A stretch of DNA of 64,000 bases from Sediminibacterium salmoneum NBRC 103935 (GCF_000511175.1 NZ_KI866530.1:792031-856030); one strand, 5' to 3'. Positions 49,134 through 59,378 are shown, counted from the first letter of the stretch. Numbers and translations: made by a program. The notes: generated from the sequence alone by a model not told the origin.

Positions 49134-49808
49134 ATGTCAGTAAACACAGTTGCATACAAAGAAATTATTGATCAGTTTTTGCTCACAGACACTACATTGG
49201 TGGCTGTGAGCAAAACCAAACCCAACGAAGACATTCTTGCACTTTATGAATTGGGGCAAAGGGACTTTGGTGAAAATTACGTACAGGAATTAGTAGATAA
49301 GGCAGCTGCATTGCCTAAAGATATCCGATGGCATTTTATTGGGCACTTACAGTCGAACAAGGTAAAATACATTGCACCCTTTGTACACCTTATTCATGGA
49401 GTGGACAGTTTAAAATTATTGCGCGAAATAAATAAGCAAGCTGCAAAATGCAATAGAGTAGTTCCTTGTTTGTTACAGATTTATATTGCTAAAGAAGAAA
49501 GCAAATTCGGATTAGATGAATCTGAGCTTGCTGAAATAATGGAAGAAGCCACTTCATTAACCAATATTTCGATTCAGGGTTTTATGGGTATGGCTTCTTT
49601 TACAGATAACCCGGAAATTATTCAAACCGAATTCAGCTATTTGCATTTGTTATTTCAAAAACATAAAGCCTGGATTGAAACTAACAGTTCGTCTACTCCC
49701 ATTTTATCCATGGGAATGAGCGGCGATTATTCTATTGCCATTGAACAGGGGAGTACCCTGGTAAGAATTGGAAGTTTGTTGTTTGGTGCCAGAAATTATG
49801 CTAAATAA
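49134..49808 (+). CDS. yggS: YggS-family pyridoxal phosphate homeostasis protein
   Basis: PLP-binding alpha/beta-barrel protein that buffers free PLP. At 224 residues it is of usual length. The PLP lysine is Lys27 in LVAVSKTKP; other marks are RDFGENYVQE, WHFIGHLQSNKVKY, SKFGLDE and LSMGMSGDYSIAIEQGSTLVRIGSLLFG. It begins 25 bases after the acyl-CoA dehydrogenase stop, likely in one transcript. No proC or sepF partner is adjacent. Confidence 0.95.
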   Translation: MSVNTVAYKEIIDQFLLTDTTLVAVSKTKPNEDILALYELGQRDFGENYVQELVDKAAALPKDIRWHFIGHLQSNKVKYIAPFVHLIHGVDSLKLLREINKQAAKCNRVVPCLLQIYIAKEESKFGLDESELAEIMEEATSLTNISIQGFMGMASFTDNPEIIQTEFSYLHLLFQKHKAWIETNSSSTPILSMGMSGDYSIAIEQGSTLVRIGSLLFGARNYAK

Positions 49809-49838
49809 AAAAGGCGAGTCTTACGATTCGCCTTTTTA
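49806..49838. terminator. Bidirectional terminator between yggS and the S9 peptidase
   Basis: The arms AAAAAGGCGA and TCGCCTTTTT with a small central loop lie between converging genes and carry A and T tracts on both sides. Confidence 0.85.
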
Positions 49839-49854
49839 TATTCCTTAATTTATT

Positions 49855-51765
49855 CTACAAAGTCTCCTTCAACCATTTAAAGAATTCACGTTGCCATACA
49901 AGCCCATTCTGTGCGGTAGAAACCCAGTGATTTTCACCAGGCAAGTAGAGTAGTTTACTTTTAATACCTCGCAATTGTGCAGCCTGAAATGCCTGCAATC
50001 CCTGCTCTATAGGAACCCTGAAATCCATTCCACCCTGCACAATCATGATGGGGGTATTCCATTTAGCCACATGGTTAATTGGATTCTGAACACCATAGGT
50101 TTTTTCGGTTGCCGTATTTTTATCCCAATAAGCACCACCATAATCAAAATTCACAAACCACAATTCTTCTGTGGTTCCATACATACTTCTGGTATCAAAA
50201 ATGCCATCGTGTGAAATAAAAGTTTTAAAACGATTGTTATGTATACCTGCCAGCATAAATACAGAGTAACCCCCATAGCTTGCACCCACACAGCCCAATC
50301 TGTTTTTATCTACATACGATTCCTTGCTAATGGCATCAATGGCCGATAAATAATCTTTCATCACTTGTCCTCCATGATCCTTACTAATGTCTTCATTCCA
50401 TTTTGTTCCATGACCTGGCATTCCCCTTCTGTTGGGGGCCACAATAATATATCCCTGAGAAGCCATTAATTGAAAATTCCATCGGAAAGAATAAAACTGA
50501 GTCAATGGACTTTGAGGCCCGCCCTGACAATATAAAAGGGTAGGATATTTATTCGCAGGATTAAAGTTGGGAGGATAAATCACCCAAACCAGCATTTTTT
50601 TCCCGTCCGTTGTTGGCACCCATCTTCTTTCTGTTTTGCATATTGCAATAGCCTGATAAAACGCATCATTTACATGCGTCAATTGGTTCATTGATTTGTC
50701 TTTCAGATTAAGGGTATATAATTCTGAAGCTGTATTCATATCCGTTCTGGAAACCACCAATGTATTTTCTGATTGCGCAACAATACCTGTAATATCAAAA
50801 TCACCACTTGTCAATTGCTTAATTACCGGTAGCATTTTGGTTAAACCCGTATTGTTTACCTGAAACAGCTGAAGTGTTCCATTTACCGGAGCCCAGAAAA
50901 ACAAAGACTTTCCGTCTTCACTCCATTTGAATCCTTCTACATGAATATCGTCTCTGTGCGCAGTGAGATTTACAGGGAATTTACCATTAATTAATACAAT
51001 TAAATCCTGCTTGTCTGCTTCAAAGCCATCTCTTTTCATTTGCATCCATGCCAGAGTTCCTGCTTCATTAAACTGGGGTGCAACATCGTATCCCTTATTG
51101 GATGCGGTTAAATTTTGGGTTTCACCTGTTTCAATATTGTATTGGTAAAGATCAGTATTGGTGCTAACTGCATATGCTGTACCCTTCTTTTTCTTTGCCA
51201 CGTAAACAATATGCTTGCTATCGGGATGCCAGATAAAGTCTTCATCCCCACCAAAAGGTTTGGTAGGTGCATCATAAGGCTCATTGAGCATAATATCTTT
51301 ACCCTCAGTGGATTTTCCATTTTGGTAGGATGAAAAAAACACGTGACTGTATTTTCCGTCTTCCCAGGTATCCCAATGCCTGTAATTTAGAGAGGTATAA
51401 ATCTGGGCATCCGATTTGGGTAAATCAGGATAGAACTCTTTGCCCTCTATTTTGTCTATTTTTACTTCATCACTATACAATATATGTTTTCCATCGGGTG
51501 AAATCCGGTCATTTATGGTAATTGTTTCATTGGCTGCTAATTCTACCGGATTCCCGCCAGACAAAGGAATTTTATAACGTTTACGGTTCATTTTATTATT
51601 AGCCACATCAGGTGTAGCAACCGTATACACAATAAATTTTTTATCCTTACTAATTCCAACCGGTGAAACTCTTTGAATCTGCCAGAGTTTTTCTGGGGTA
51701 AGTACTTCCTGAGCTTGCAATTGCTGAATAGCCAATAGTATAAATGCAATCAATAATTTCCGCAT
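49855..51765 (-). CDS. S9-family prolyl oligopeptidase-like serine peptidase
   Basis: 636-residue secreted or periplasmic peptidase. A signal peptide (IAFILLAIQQLQAQ) precedes a beta-propeller (WHPDSKHIVYVA, WSEDGKSLFFWAP) and an alpha/beta-hydrolase domain. The catalytic Ser is in GASYGGYS (about residue 497), the Asp follows MDFRVPIEQ and the His is in GENHWV. The class resembles dipeptidyl and acylaminoacyl peptidases. Three bases separate it from the M20 peptidase gene, pointing to a peptide-degrading operon. Confidence 0.92.
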   Translation of the reverse strand: MRKLLIAFILLAIQQLQAQEVLTPEKLWQIQRVSPVGISKDKKFIVYTVATPDVANNKMNRKRYKIPLSGGNPVELAANETITINDRISPDGKHILYSDEVKIDKIEGKEFYPDLPKSDAQIYTSLNYRHWDTWEDGKYSHVFFSSYQNGKSTEGKDIMLNEPYDAPTKPFGGDEDFIWHPDSKHIVYVAKKKKGTAYAVSTNTDLYQYNIETGETQNLTASNKGYDVAPQFNEAGTLAWMQMKRDGFEADKQDLIVLINGKFPVNLTAHRDDIHVEGFKWSEDGKSLFFWAPVNGTLQLFQVNNTGLTKMLPVIKQLTSGDFDITGIVAQSENTLVVSRTDMNTASELYTLNLKDKSMNQLTHVNDAFYQAIAICKTERRWVPTTDGKKMLVWVIYPPNFNPANKYPTLLYCQGGPQSPLTQFYSFRWNFQLMASQGYIIVAPNRRGMPGHGTKWNEDISKDHGGQVMKDYLSAIDAISKESYVDKNRLGCVGASYGGYSVFMLAGIHNNRFKTFISHDGIFDTRSMYGTTEELWFVNFDYGGAYWDKNTATEKTYGVQNPINHVAKWNTPIMIVQGGMDFRVPIEQGLQAFQAAQLRGIKSKLLYLPGENHWVSTAQNGLVWQREFFKWLKETL

Positions 51766-51767
51766 AC

Positions 51768-53063
51768 TTATTTTTTTGTCGTTTTGGCATAATCCAAAAC
51801 AAGATGTACAAAAGCTTTTACACCAACATCCAAACGGGTATCGTTAATCATGAACCCGGGCGTATGATGATCCGGAGCAGTTGAAAATGAAGGATACTTA
51901 GGATCTCTGGCCCCAAGAAAAAAGAAAAAGGAGGGGGCTTTGGTTCCAAAATAAGAGAAGTCTTCTGCACCTGTTACCCAATTGGTTAATTGCACATTAT
52001 CAGAACCACCTGCAGCCTTCTGCAGGGAAGACAAACTCTGTGCAACCAATACCGGGTCACTATAAGTAACCAGTGTCTTGGTATCAATCATTACTTCTGC
52101 GGTTGTTCCATTTGCTTCAGCAATTTTCTGAGCAATCAGTTTTATTTTTTCATGTACCGTTTTTTGTACCTGACCATCCAATGTTCGAATGGTTCCTTCC
52201 ATCATAGCTTCTTCCGGAATAATATTAGCCCTTACTCCCGATTGAATTCTGCCCACTGAAACTACCACAGGTGCTTGTGTAATATCAATATTCCTGCTAA
52301 CTATGGTTTGCAATGCCTGCACAATCTCAGCACTTACTACAATCGGATCAATGGAATTCCAGGGATACGCGCCATGACTTTGCTTTCCTTTTACTTTAAT
52401 AGTAAACCAATCAGATGAAGCCATGGTTGCACCGGGCTTATAGTAAATTTTTCCTAAATCATATTTGGAGTTGATATGAATACCAAATACTGCATCCACT
52501 TTAGGATTGTCCATTGCACCTTCCTTAATCATAAGTGCAGCGCCTCCTTCTTCATCCCCGGGAGGGCCTTCTTCGGCAGGCTGGAACAGAAATACCACCG
52601 TACCACTGATTTCGTTTTTTATCTTACTCAATACTTCCGCTGCACCCAGCAACATAGCTATATGTGAATCGTGTCCACAGGCATGCATAACTGGAACGGT
52701 TGCTCCATTGTATTCCCCTTTTGCTTTAGAGGCAAAAGAAAGCCCGTTTCTTTCTTCAACAGGCAATCCATCCATATCGGCTCTTAATGCTACAACAGGC
52801 CCGGGCTTACCCCCTTTTAAAACAGCCACTATGCCTGTCTTTGCTATTTTTTTGGTACTGATACCCAAACGCTGTAAGGTCTCTTCCACTTTGTTACTGG
52901 TATTAAACTCTCTGTTTCCGAGCTCCGGATATTCATGAAAGTATCTTCTCCATTCCACCACTTTGGGTGTTACTTCATTAAATAATGATTCCAGTGGGGA
53001 AATAGACTTCTGTGCTGATGCTGTTCCACAGATGAGCAAAGCAATTGCTAATACTATTTTCAT
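51768..53063 (-). CDS. M20-family amidohydrolase/peptidase, secreted
   Basis: Zinc-type amidohydrolase of 431 residues with a signal peptide (MKIVLAIALLICGTASAQK). The M20 metal site shows HACGHDSHIAML and the PAEEGPPGDEEGGA segment with the catalytic Glu; the dimerisation domain follows. It resembles hippurate hydrolase and IAA-amino-acid hydrolases, so amide-bonded amino acids or N-acyl compounds are the likely substrate. It is directly upstream of the S9 peptidase on the same strand and may process its products. Confidence 0.9.
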   Translation of the reverse strand: MKIVLAIALLICGTASAQKSISPLESLFNEVTPKVVEWRRYFHEYPELGNREFNTSNKVEETLQRLGISTKKIAKTGIVAVLKGGKPGPVVALRADMDGLPVEERNGLSFASKAKGEYNGATVPVMHACGHDSHIAMLLGAAEVLSKIKNEISGTVVFLFQPAEEGPPGDEEGGAALMIKEGAMDNPKVDAVFGIHINSKYDLGKIYYKPGATMASSDWFTIKVKGKQSHGAYPWNSIDPIVVSAEIVQALQTIVSRNIDITQAPVVVSVGRIQSGVRANIIPEEAMMEGTIRTLDGQVQKTVHEKIKLIAQKIAEANGTTAEVMIDTKTLVTYSDPVLVAQSLSSLQKAAGGSDNVQLTNWVTGAEDFSYFGTKAPSFFFFLGARDPKYPSFSTAPDHHTPGFMINDTRLDVGVKAFVHLVLDYAKTTKK

Positions 53064-53178
53064 ACTTACAACGATTAGCTATTGAAGATACGTTTTAGCA
53101 ACGAGGAATAAAACAGAACCTTATAAATAAATCAGCACATTAAACTCCTATATTGTAATTTTAATGAAACTTATTCTT

Positions 53179-53616
53179 ATGAAAAAAATACTGATAGTTG
53201 CACTTTCCTTTGCATCCATGACTATTACTTCCATTCATGCATCCAGCGTGGAAATCGGCACTAAGAGCCAAAACGAGACCAATAAAAATAGGGTTGCAGA
53301 CAATTCAAATGTTCAGTCCAGCTGGGATGATGCTGTAGTAACAGATGCCATGTCTAATTTTAAAAGCTTATCCAGGGTTGAGAGAAAAGCAAGAGTAAAA
53401 GAGGCAAAAAAATACCTGAAAGAATACAAAGCCAATGCAGCAAATGCAACGGGTTCAAACGATAAGGTTTTGCTTGCCATATTGGCTATTTTATTACCGC
53501 CGCTTGCTGTTTATTTACACCAGGGTACTACCAATGATACTTTTTGGATTAGTGTACTACTAACCCTTTTATTTTGGCTTCCAGGTGTAATTTTTGCTTT
53601 GATTACCGTACTGTAA
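53179..53616 (+). CDS. YqaE/Pmp3-family membrane protein with N-terminal extension
   Basis: The last 50 residues (VLLAILAILLPPLAVYLHQG, DTFWISVLLTLLFWLPGVIFALITVL) are a YqaE/Pmp3 domain with two membrane helices, a family linked to ion and salt stress. Residues 1-95 add a signal peptide and a basic, soluble stretch (SLSRVERKARVKEAKKYLKEYKAN) that canonical 50-60-residue Pmp3 proteins lack. The ATG at 53179 gives the best signal sequence (MKKILIVALSFASMTITSIHA); one at 53164 adds five residues. It stands alone. Confidence 0.85.
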   Translation: MKKILIVALSFASMTITSIHASSVEIGTKSQNETNKNRVADNSNVQSSWDDAVVTDAMSNFKSLSRVERKARVKEAKKYLKEYKANAANATGSNDKVLLAILAILLPPLAVYLHQGTTNDTFWISVLLTLLFWLPGVIFALITVL

Positions 53617-53623
53617 ATGAAGT

Positions 53624-53644
53624 AACACAGATTTTATCTGTGTT
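53624..53644. terminator. Weak hairpin between the YqaE and mutase genes
   Basis: A 9-base perfect stem AACACAGAT / ATCTGTGTT with a 3-base loop straddles the ends of the converging genes. It lacks a clear T tract, so a terminator role is tentative. Confidence 0.35.
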
Positions 53645-55196
53645 CCCCATACACTTGGCGAAGTACATCAGCTATTTCGCCAAGTGTACAATAGGCTTCA
53701 ACAGCTTCCAGTACAAAGGGCATGATATTCTGGGTTCCCTCAGCTGCTTTTTTTATTTGATCCAGACAGTGCTGCACTTTATCAGCGTCTCTCTTAGCTT
53801 TTAATTCTTTAAGTCTGGAAGATTGTAACTGCCGAATTGAATCGTCAATCTTAAAGCCAGGAACCGGGGTCTCTACTTCAACTGTAAACTTATTTACACC
53901 CACAATAATTTTTTCACCGCTTTCAATACTTCGCTGGTATTCAAATGCACTTCTTGCAATTTCATCCTGCATGAATCCCTCTTCTATGGCGCTCACACTT
54001 CCGCCCATGGCGTCAATTTTATTCATGAGTTCCCATGCCTTCTGTTCTACTTCATTGGTAAGTGACTCTACAAAATAGCTGCCTGCCAAAGGATCCACTG
54101 TATCAGGTGCCCCGCTTTCAAAAGCTACAATCTGTTGAGTTCTTAAAGCAATTCTGGCAGCCTCTTCAGTAGGCAGACTCAGCGCCTCATCGTATCCATT
54201 GGTATGTAAGCTTTGTGTACCTCCAAGCACTGCAGCTATGGTTTGAATGGTTACCCTGCTGATATTATTCAATGGCTGCTGTGCTGTTAATGTAGCACCG
54301 CCGGTTTGCGTATGAAAGCGAAGCATCATAGCTTTTTCATCCGTTGCACCCAGGTCTTTCATAATGGTTGCCCACATTCTTCTGGCAGCCCTGAACTTGG
54401 CTACTTCTTCAAAGAGGTTATTGTGTGCATTAAAAAAGAAGGACAATCGCTTTCCAAAAACATTTATATCCAGTCCCTTGGCAAGTGCAGCCTGCACATA
54501 GGCTTTACCATTGCTTAGGGTAAATGCTATCTCCTGAACTGCAGTACTGCCAGCTTCCCGAATATGATAACCTGAAATAGAAATGGTATTCCATTTAGGA
54601 ACCGACTTGCTACACCATTCAAAAATATCGGTGATGATTCGCATAGAAGGTTTGGGCGGATAGATATATGTGCCGCGTGCTGCATACTCTTTTAAAATAT
54701 CATTCTGTATAGTGCCCGCCACTTTTGTTAAATCTGCACCCTGCTTCTTCGCCAAAGCAACATACATGGCCAATAAAATAAATCCGGTAGCATTGATGGT
54801 CATAGAAGTACTTACTTTCTCTAGTTCAATGCCTTTAAATAATAATTCCATATCGGCAAGGCTATCAATGGCTACACCAACTTTTCCTACTTCACCTTCC
54901 GACAATGGATGATCGCTGTCGTATCCAATCTGAGTGGGTAAGTCAAAAGCTACACTTAATCCCATTACCCCCTGACTTAATAAATAATGGTATCGCTTAT
55001 TGCTTTCTTCAGCAGTAGAGAAACCAGCATACTGACGCATGGTCCATAGCTTTCCTCTGTACATATCAGGCTGTACACCACGTGTATAGGGGAATTGACC
55101 AGGTTGATTATTTAATCCTGTAAGAGGCTGTATATCTTCTGCTGAATAACAGGTTTTAATGTTGATACCACTGTCTGTCTTCTTATTCTCTGGCAT
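53634..55196 (-). CDS. Methylmalonyl-CoA mutase family protein, large-subunit only (no B12 domain)
   Basis: 520-residue TIM-barrel substrate-binding unit of an adenosylcobalamin-dependent acyl-CoA mutase. Motifs are [49 protein letters not shown] [37 protein letters not shown] and [27 protein letters not shown]. The C-terminal cobalamin-binding domain (DxHxxG) is absent and is presumably a separate small protein outside the window. Methylmalonyl-CoA is the usual substrate in Bacteroidota, but isobutyryl- or hydroxyisobutyryl-CoA variants have the same design. A 166-residue membrane protein precedes it. Confidence 0.9.
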   Translation of the reverse strand: MPENKKTDSGINIKTCYSAEDIQPLTGLNNQPGQFPYTRGVQPDMYRGKLWTMRQYAGFSTAEESNKRYHYLLSQGVMGLSVAFDLPTQIGYDSDHPLSEGEVGKVGVAIDSLADMELLFKGIELEKVSTSMTINATGFILLAMYVALAKKQGADLTKVAGTIQNDILKEYAARGTYIYPPKPSMRIITDIFEWCSKSVPKWNTISISGYHIREAGSTAVQEIAFTLSNGKAYVQAALAKGLDINVFGKRLSFFFNAHNNLFEEVAKFRAARRMWATIMKDLGATDEKAMMLRFHTQTGGATLTAQQPLNNISRVTIQTIAAVLGGTQSLHTNGYDEALSLPTEEAARIALRTQQIVAFESGAPDTVDPLAGSYFVESLTNEVEQKAWELMNKIDAMGGSVSAIEEGFMQDEIARSAFEYQRSIESGEKIIVGVNKFTVEVETPVPGFKIDDSIRQLQSSRLKELKAKRDADKVQHCLDQIKKAAEGTQNIMPFVLEAVEAYCTLGEIADVLRQVYGEHR

Positions 55197-55211
55197 AAAT
55201 CAATATTAATA

Positions 55212-55712
55212 TTATAATACTTGTTTTGCTTCAAAACTTAATGCTTCTGCTACCAAATCATGCAAAGCGGCCGATGGATTTGCCATCAGATACTGTAAAA
55301 TGGCTTTTTGCAAATCCAGACCCGATGCCTGCTCAGGCAACTGTTGGGTAAGCTGATTAACAATCTGAAGATTTTTCTCCTTCAGATTTTTCACTGCTTT
55401 CCAGGATGAAGGCTGAATATACATTTGCTGGGTTACATTAAAATCAAATTCTTCTCTGATGGTCTTTGTATATAAAGCACATAATTCCCTTGCTGAAATG
55501 GCATCTGCCGGGTTTCTGCTAATCAGGTTGGGAAGGGCAATTCTATCCGTTAACAAAATTAATCTTTCATAAGCCTGAAGTGGCAGGCTATTGTTTCGTG
55601 CGGACTGATGCTTTTCGTAAATGACCAGTCTGCGTTGCAGATATATCAGGTAACCAGCCATCGCTGCCACAGAACAGGCCAATAACACGGTAATCATCAT
55701 GGAATTATCCAT
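55212..55712 (-). CDS. Hypothetical membrane-anchored protein
   Basis: 166 residues. An N-terminal membrane helix (MMITVLLACSVAAMAGYLIYL) is followed by a helical cytoplasmic part (LPLQAYERLILLTDRIALPNLI, DFNVTQQMYIQPSSWKAVKNLKEKNLQIVNQL). I do not recognise the family. It is 15 bases upstream of the mutase gene and is likely co-transcribed, which does not by itself imply a mutase function. It is divergent from the IscA-type gene. Confidence 0.7.
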   Translation of the reverse strand: MDNSMMITVLLACSVAAMAGYLIYLQRRLVIYEKHQSARNNSLPLQAYERLILLTDRIALPNLISRNPADAISARELCALYTKTIREEFDFNVTQQMYIQPSSWKAVKNLKEKNLQIVNQLTQQLPEQASGLDLQKAILQYLMANPSAALHDLVAEALSFEAKQVL

Positions 55713-55798
55713 TCTTTTCTACTTTCTGCAAAGGTAGGGGTTGAACAAGGAATTCCTTGTATCGTAAATCCATTCTATACAGGATTCTGACAAAATGG

Positions 55799-55806
55799 TA
55801 ATTTTG
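55799..55806 (+). promoter_or_regulatory. Candidate -7 element of the IscA-type gene
   Basis: TAATTTTG is a full match to TAnnTTTG. It lies 18-30 bases before the likely start codons; no -33 TTTG is seen at the right spacing. Confidence 0.35.
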
Positions 55807-55814
55807 TAAAATAA

Positions 55815-56174
55815 ATGGAGCGTATGGAAACAACAATGAATACCACAATACCCGTAACACTAACTGAAGGTGCCATAACAGAAATAAAAAGATTAATGAA
55901 TGAGCCAGGCTTCGATCACACTCAATTCTTAAGAGTTGGAGTAAAAGGAGGGGGCTGCAGCGGAATGACCTATGTTTTAGGATTCGACCAGAAAGAAAAT
56001 GAAGACGATCAGTTTGAAATAGAAGGCATTCCATGTATCATGAATAAAAGCCATGGACTATATTTATATGGAATGGAAATAGATTGGCAAGGAGGATTGA
56101 ACAGTCGTGGTTTTACTTTCAGCAACCCCAATGCAAGCAAGACCTGTGGATGCGGAACTTCTTTTGCGGTGTAA
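55815..56174 (+). CDS. IscA/ErpA-type iron-sulfur cluster assembly protein
   Basis: A-type carrier that passes Fe-S clusters to target proteins. The three conserved Cys are in GGGCSGM and the C-terminal KTCGCGTSF. The core runs about 108 residues (VTLTEGAITEIKRLMN to the end). ATG codons at 55815, 55824 and 55836 are in frame; with a -7 box ending at 55806, transcription would start near 55813, so one of the later two is more likely. No isc/suf genes are adjacent. Confidence 0.92.
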   Translation: MERMETTMNTTIPVTLTEGAITEIKRLMNEPGFDHTQFLRVGVKGGGCSGMTYVLGFDQKENEDDQFEIEGIPCIMNKSHGLYLYGMEIDWQGGLNSRGFTFSNPNASKTCGCGTSFAV

Positions 56175-56266
56175 GACAAGACCATTTCACAGGCAGTAAA
56201 AAGTTACACCAGATAGCGCGTTTTTAATTCCACACTTTCATAGAACAAACTATACAATTGTAAATG

Positions 56267-56298
56267 AAAAGCCCCGAGTTTTACTCGGGGCTTTTTTA
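56267..56298. terminator. Terminator between iscA-like gene and secDF
   Basis: The stem AAAAGCCCCGAGT / ACTCGGGGCTTTT with a 3-base loop is followed by T on the plus strand and preceded by A-rich sequence. It lies between converging genes. Confidence 0.85.
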
Positions 56299-56317
56299 TG
56301 GATAAAGCTGATAAGCA

Positions 56318-59300
56318 TTATTTGGTTTTTGCCTTTGAACCAAGGGCTCTTCCACCTCCAAAGTCTACCAGGATAGGAGCAGCAACAAATACGGATGAAT
56401 ATACACCGGTTGCAACACCAATCAACATTGCAAACGCAAACCCTCTGGTTACTTCACCACCAAAGATGAATAGAATCAGGATGGTTAGGAATACGGTTAC
56501 AGAAGTCATAATGGTACGGCTTAAGGTTTCATTGATGGCTCTGTTGATAATGGTTCCGTTATCTACATTTTTCATTAACGCGCTGTCTTCTCTGATACGG
56601 TCATATACAATTACGGTATCGTTCATAGAGAAACCAATTACAGTTAGAATGGCTGCAATAAAGTGCTGGTCTATCTCTAATGGGAATGGCACGAAATCCT
56701 TAAGGAAACTGAATACAATCAAGGTTACAAATACGTCGTGCATTAAGGCAACAATTGACCCCAATGAATATCTCCAGTCACGGAAACGGATGAAAATATA
56801 CATACAGATAACAAACACCGCCAGTAAAGTGGCTTTGGTAGCACCTGCTTTTAAATCGTCAGAAATAGTTGGCAATACGGTTTGAGAACTTTGCTTGTAA
56901 CTGTTTTCAAAAGTATCAAAACTGGTTCCTGCAGGTAAATGCTTTTTCAATCCTTCATATAAAGTACGCTCAACCTCAGCATCTACATTATTTCCTGTTT
57001 CCTTGATTTTAAAGGATGTGGTAATGTTTACCTGATTTTTTACATCAACCGTCTTGATAATAGGAGCTTCTCCGAAAACTACTTTCAGGTCTTCTCTGAT
57101 TACTTCGGGATCTACCGCTTTATCAAACTTCACAGTATAACTTCTACCTCCGGCAAATTCAACGCCTTCATCAAATCCATTGAAGAAAGATCCAACACCT
57201 AAAACAAATATGATTGCAGATAGCACGTATGCATACTTTCTGTACTCAATGAATTTGAAATTGGTGTGGTTGAAAATAACTTTGGAAATATTGGTAAAGT
57301 ACTCAAAGTGTCTGTTCTTATTGGTGTACCAGTCAGAAATTAAACGGGAAATAAGGATACCACAGAATAAGGATAGAAGAATACCGATGATTTGCGTGGT
57401 TGCAAAACCTAATACCGGTCCTAATCCAAAGTAAGCTAATATAATAGCGGTTAACAAGCTGGTGATATGACCATCCAGAACTGGCGCCAATGAACGCTTG
57501 TAGCCTTCATTAACTGCAGCAGAATAGTTCTTACCTTTTGCAATTTCCTCTTTAATACGCTCAAAAATAATTACGTTGGTATCCACTGCCATACCAATGG
57601 TAAGCACCAGACCGGCAATACCAGGAGCAGTTAAAGTAAAGCCTAAGGCACTTAAAACACCAATGGTGAACAACAGGTTTAATATCAATGCGATATTGGC
57701 TACCCAACCACCCGTGTTAAAGTATAATAACATTAAAGCGAAAATCACTAAGAAAGAAATACCGAAAGAAAGTGCACCGCCTTTAATAGACTCGCTACCC
57801 AATGTTGGTCCTACTGTCTGGCTCTGAACAATTTTAGCTGGGGCAGGTAATTTACCGCTCTCTAAAATCTCAGATAAATCCTGTGCTTCTTTAATGGTAT
57901 AGTTACCGCTGATTTGTGAATTACCAGTAGTAATAGGATCGTTCACATTAGGAGCAGAGTAAACAAAATTATCCAAAACAATAGCAAGAGGTTTACCCAC
58001 ATTTCTGGTTGTCATTTTCGCCCAGATATTGGAACCCACTTTGTCCATATTCATTTTGATGGCGATTCTGCCGCGTTCATCGTAATCCTGAGAAGCGCTG
58101 GCGATTCTGTCACCTTCCAGTTCAGCCTGACCATTGTCAAGGGTTTTAATAGCATAAAGCATTAAAATGTCCTTGGCTTTTGGATCATCCAATTCAGCCT
58201 TACCATACATGAAAACAAGGTTGGATGGGAATTTGGTTTTAACAGATTCCAGTGCAAGGTAATCATTCAAAGTACCTGTGTCTTTAGACTGAATATATCC
58301 TAATGCAGCAGGGAAAACAGGACGTCCATTCTCCGCCTGATAGGGCTGTGTCATCTGCATCAGACGTAGAATTGGATTCTCATTTGCTTTTAAAGCTGCT
58401 GAATCCACTTTTGCAGTTGTTTTACCGGCAATAGATGAAATAGTTGCTGTTTTAGCAGTATCTGTTTTAACAGTGGCAACTGCAGTCGTGTCTGCCTTTG
58501 GAGAAGAAATAGTTGTTCCGTTCAGGTAGTCCTGAACTGCTTTATCGGCAGCAACAATCCCTGCCTGAACATCTTTATTCTCCCAGGTGTACACTTCAAA
58601 AAACTGAAGGTTAGCGGTAGACTGTAAGTAGTTTCTTACACGATCCTTATCGTTTACACCTGCCAATTCAATATTGATTCTTCCTTTGGCAGGATCAGGA
58701 TTGATATTGTTTGAAGAAACCCCGAAACGATCGATTCTAGTTCTTAGAATTCTATAGGTATTGTTAAAAGCAGCTTCCGCTTGTTTACGCAAGTAGTTTT
58801 CTACTTTTGCATTTGTATCTTCTATCTTAATAGCGTTTGCGCTCTTAGCAGAAAACAATGGAGCTAATTTGCCATCGGGGCTAGCTTTTTTATACTCTTC
58901 TAAAAACAAAGTAATTAAATCTGCACCACTATTGGCTTTTCTTTCAACAGCAGCGTCTAATGCTTTATTGAAATTAGCGTCCTTTGAATAATTGCTTAAA
59001 GACTTGATTAATCCGTCTAGACCCACTTCCATGGTAACACTCATACCACCCTGAAGATCAAGGCCCAGCATTAACTCTTTTTCCTTGGCACTACGGTAAG
59101 TAGTTAAACCAAAAGCAAGCTTGGTGTCTTTGGTGCTGTCGAGCAAACGGAACAATCTTGTTTTTTTCAATTCATCCAAAGAATCAGCATAAGCTGCCTG
59201 TAATTCTTTGTTGCCGGGATATTGTTGTTCCGGAGTAGGGAACTTTTTTTACCCATTCAGTGGCTTTCTTTTCCATCTCAGACTCATGGCTATTTACAAA

Positions 59301-59378
59301 CCATGTGAATGATAATTGGTAAAGACAAATTAGCGTAAGTGCAATAGCAAAAAAACGCACTAAACCTTTCAGTTGCAT
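56318..59378 (-). CDS. secDF: Fused protein translocase SecDF (frameshifted in this sequence)
   Basis: Proton-driven RND-type helper of the Sec translocon, 1019 residues when joined. SecD half: GLDLQGGMSVTMEV, ANLQFFEVYTWEN, a periplasmic domain with a low-complexity Thr/Ala/Lys stretch, and TIGMAVDTNVIIFERIKEE. SecF half: FAGGRSYTVKFDKAVD, RDWRYSLGSIVALMHDVFVT, GFSMNDTVIVYDRIRE. The first 50 residues (MQLKGLVRFFAIALTLICLYQ) are in another frame, broken at seven T on the plus strand (59244-59250); six would give EWVKKFPTPEQQYPGN. Fusion of SecD and SecF is normal for Bacteroidota. Confidence 0.96.
59244..59250 (-). other. Frameshift site (T7 run on plus strand) in secDF
   Basis: One extra base. 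Removing it links the first transmembrane segment to the body of SecDF. Confidence 0.88.

Noticed and set aside
55705..56034. Leu-rich open frame opposite the IscA-type gene
   Set aside because: Antisense to the conserved Cys motif region; composition is that of a reverse-strand shadow.
56298..56885. Open frame of about 195 codons opposite secF
   Set aside because: It is antisense to highly conserved SecF sequence, has no recognisable motif and is basic and Thr/Ile-rich as expected of a shadow frame.
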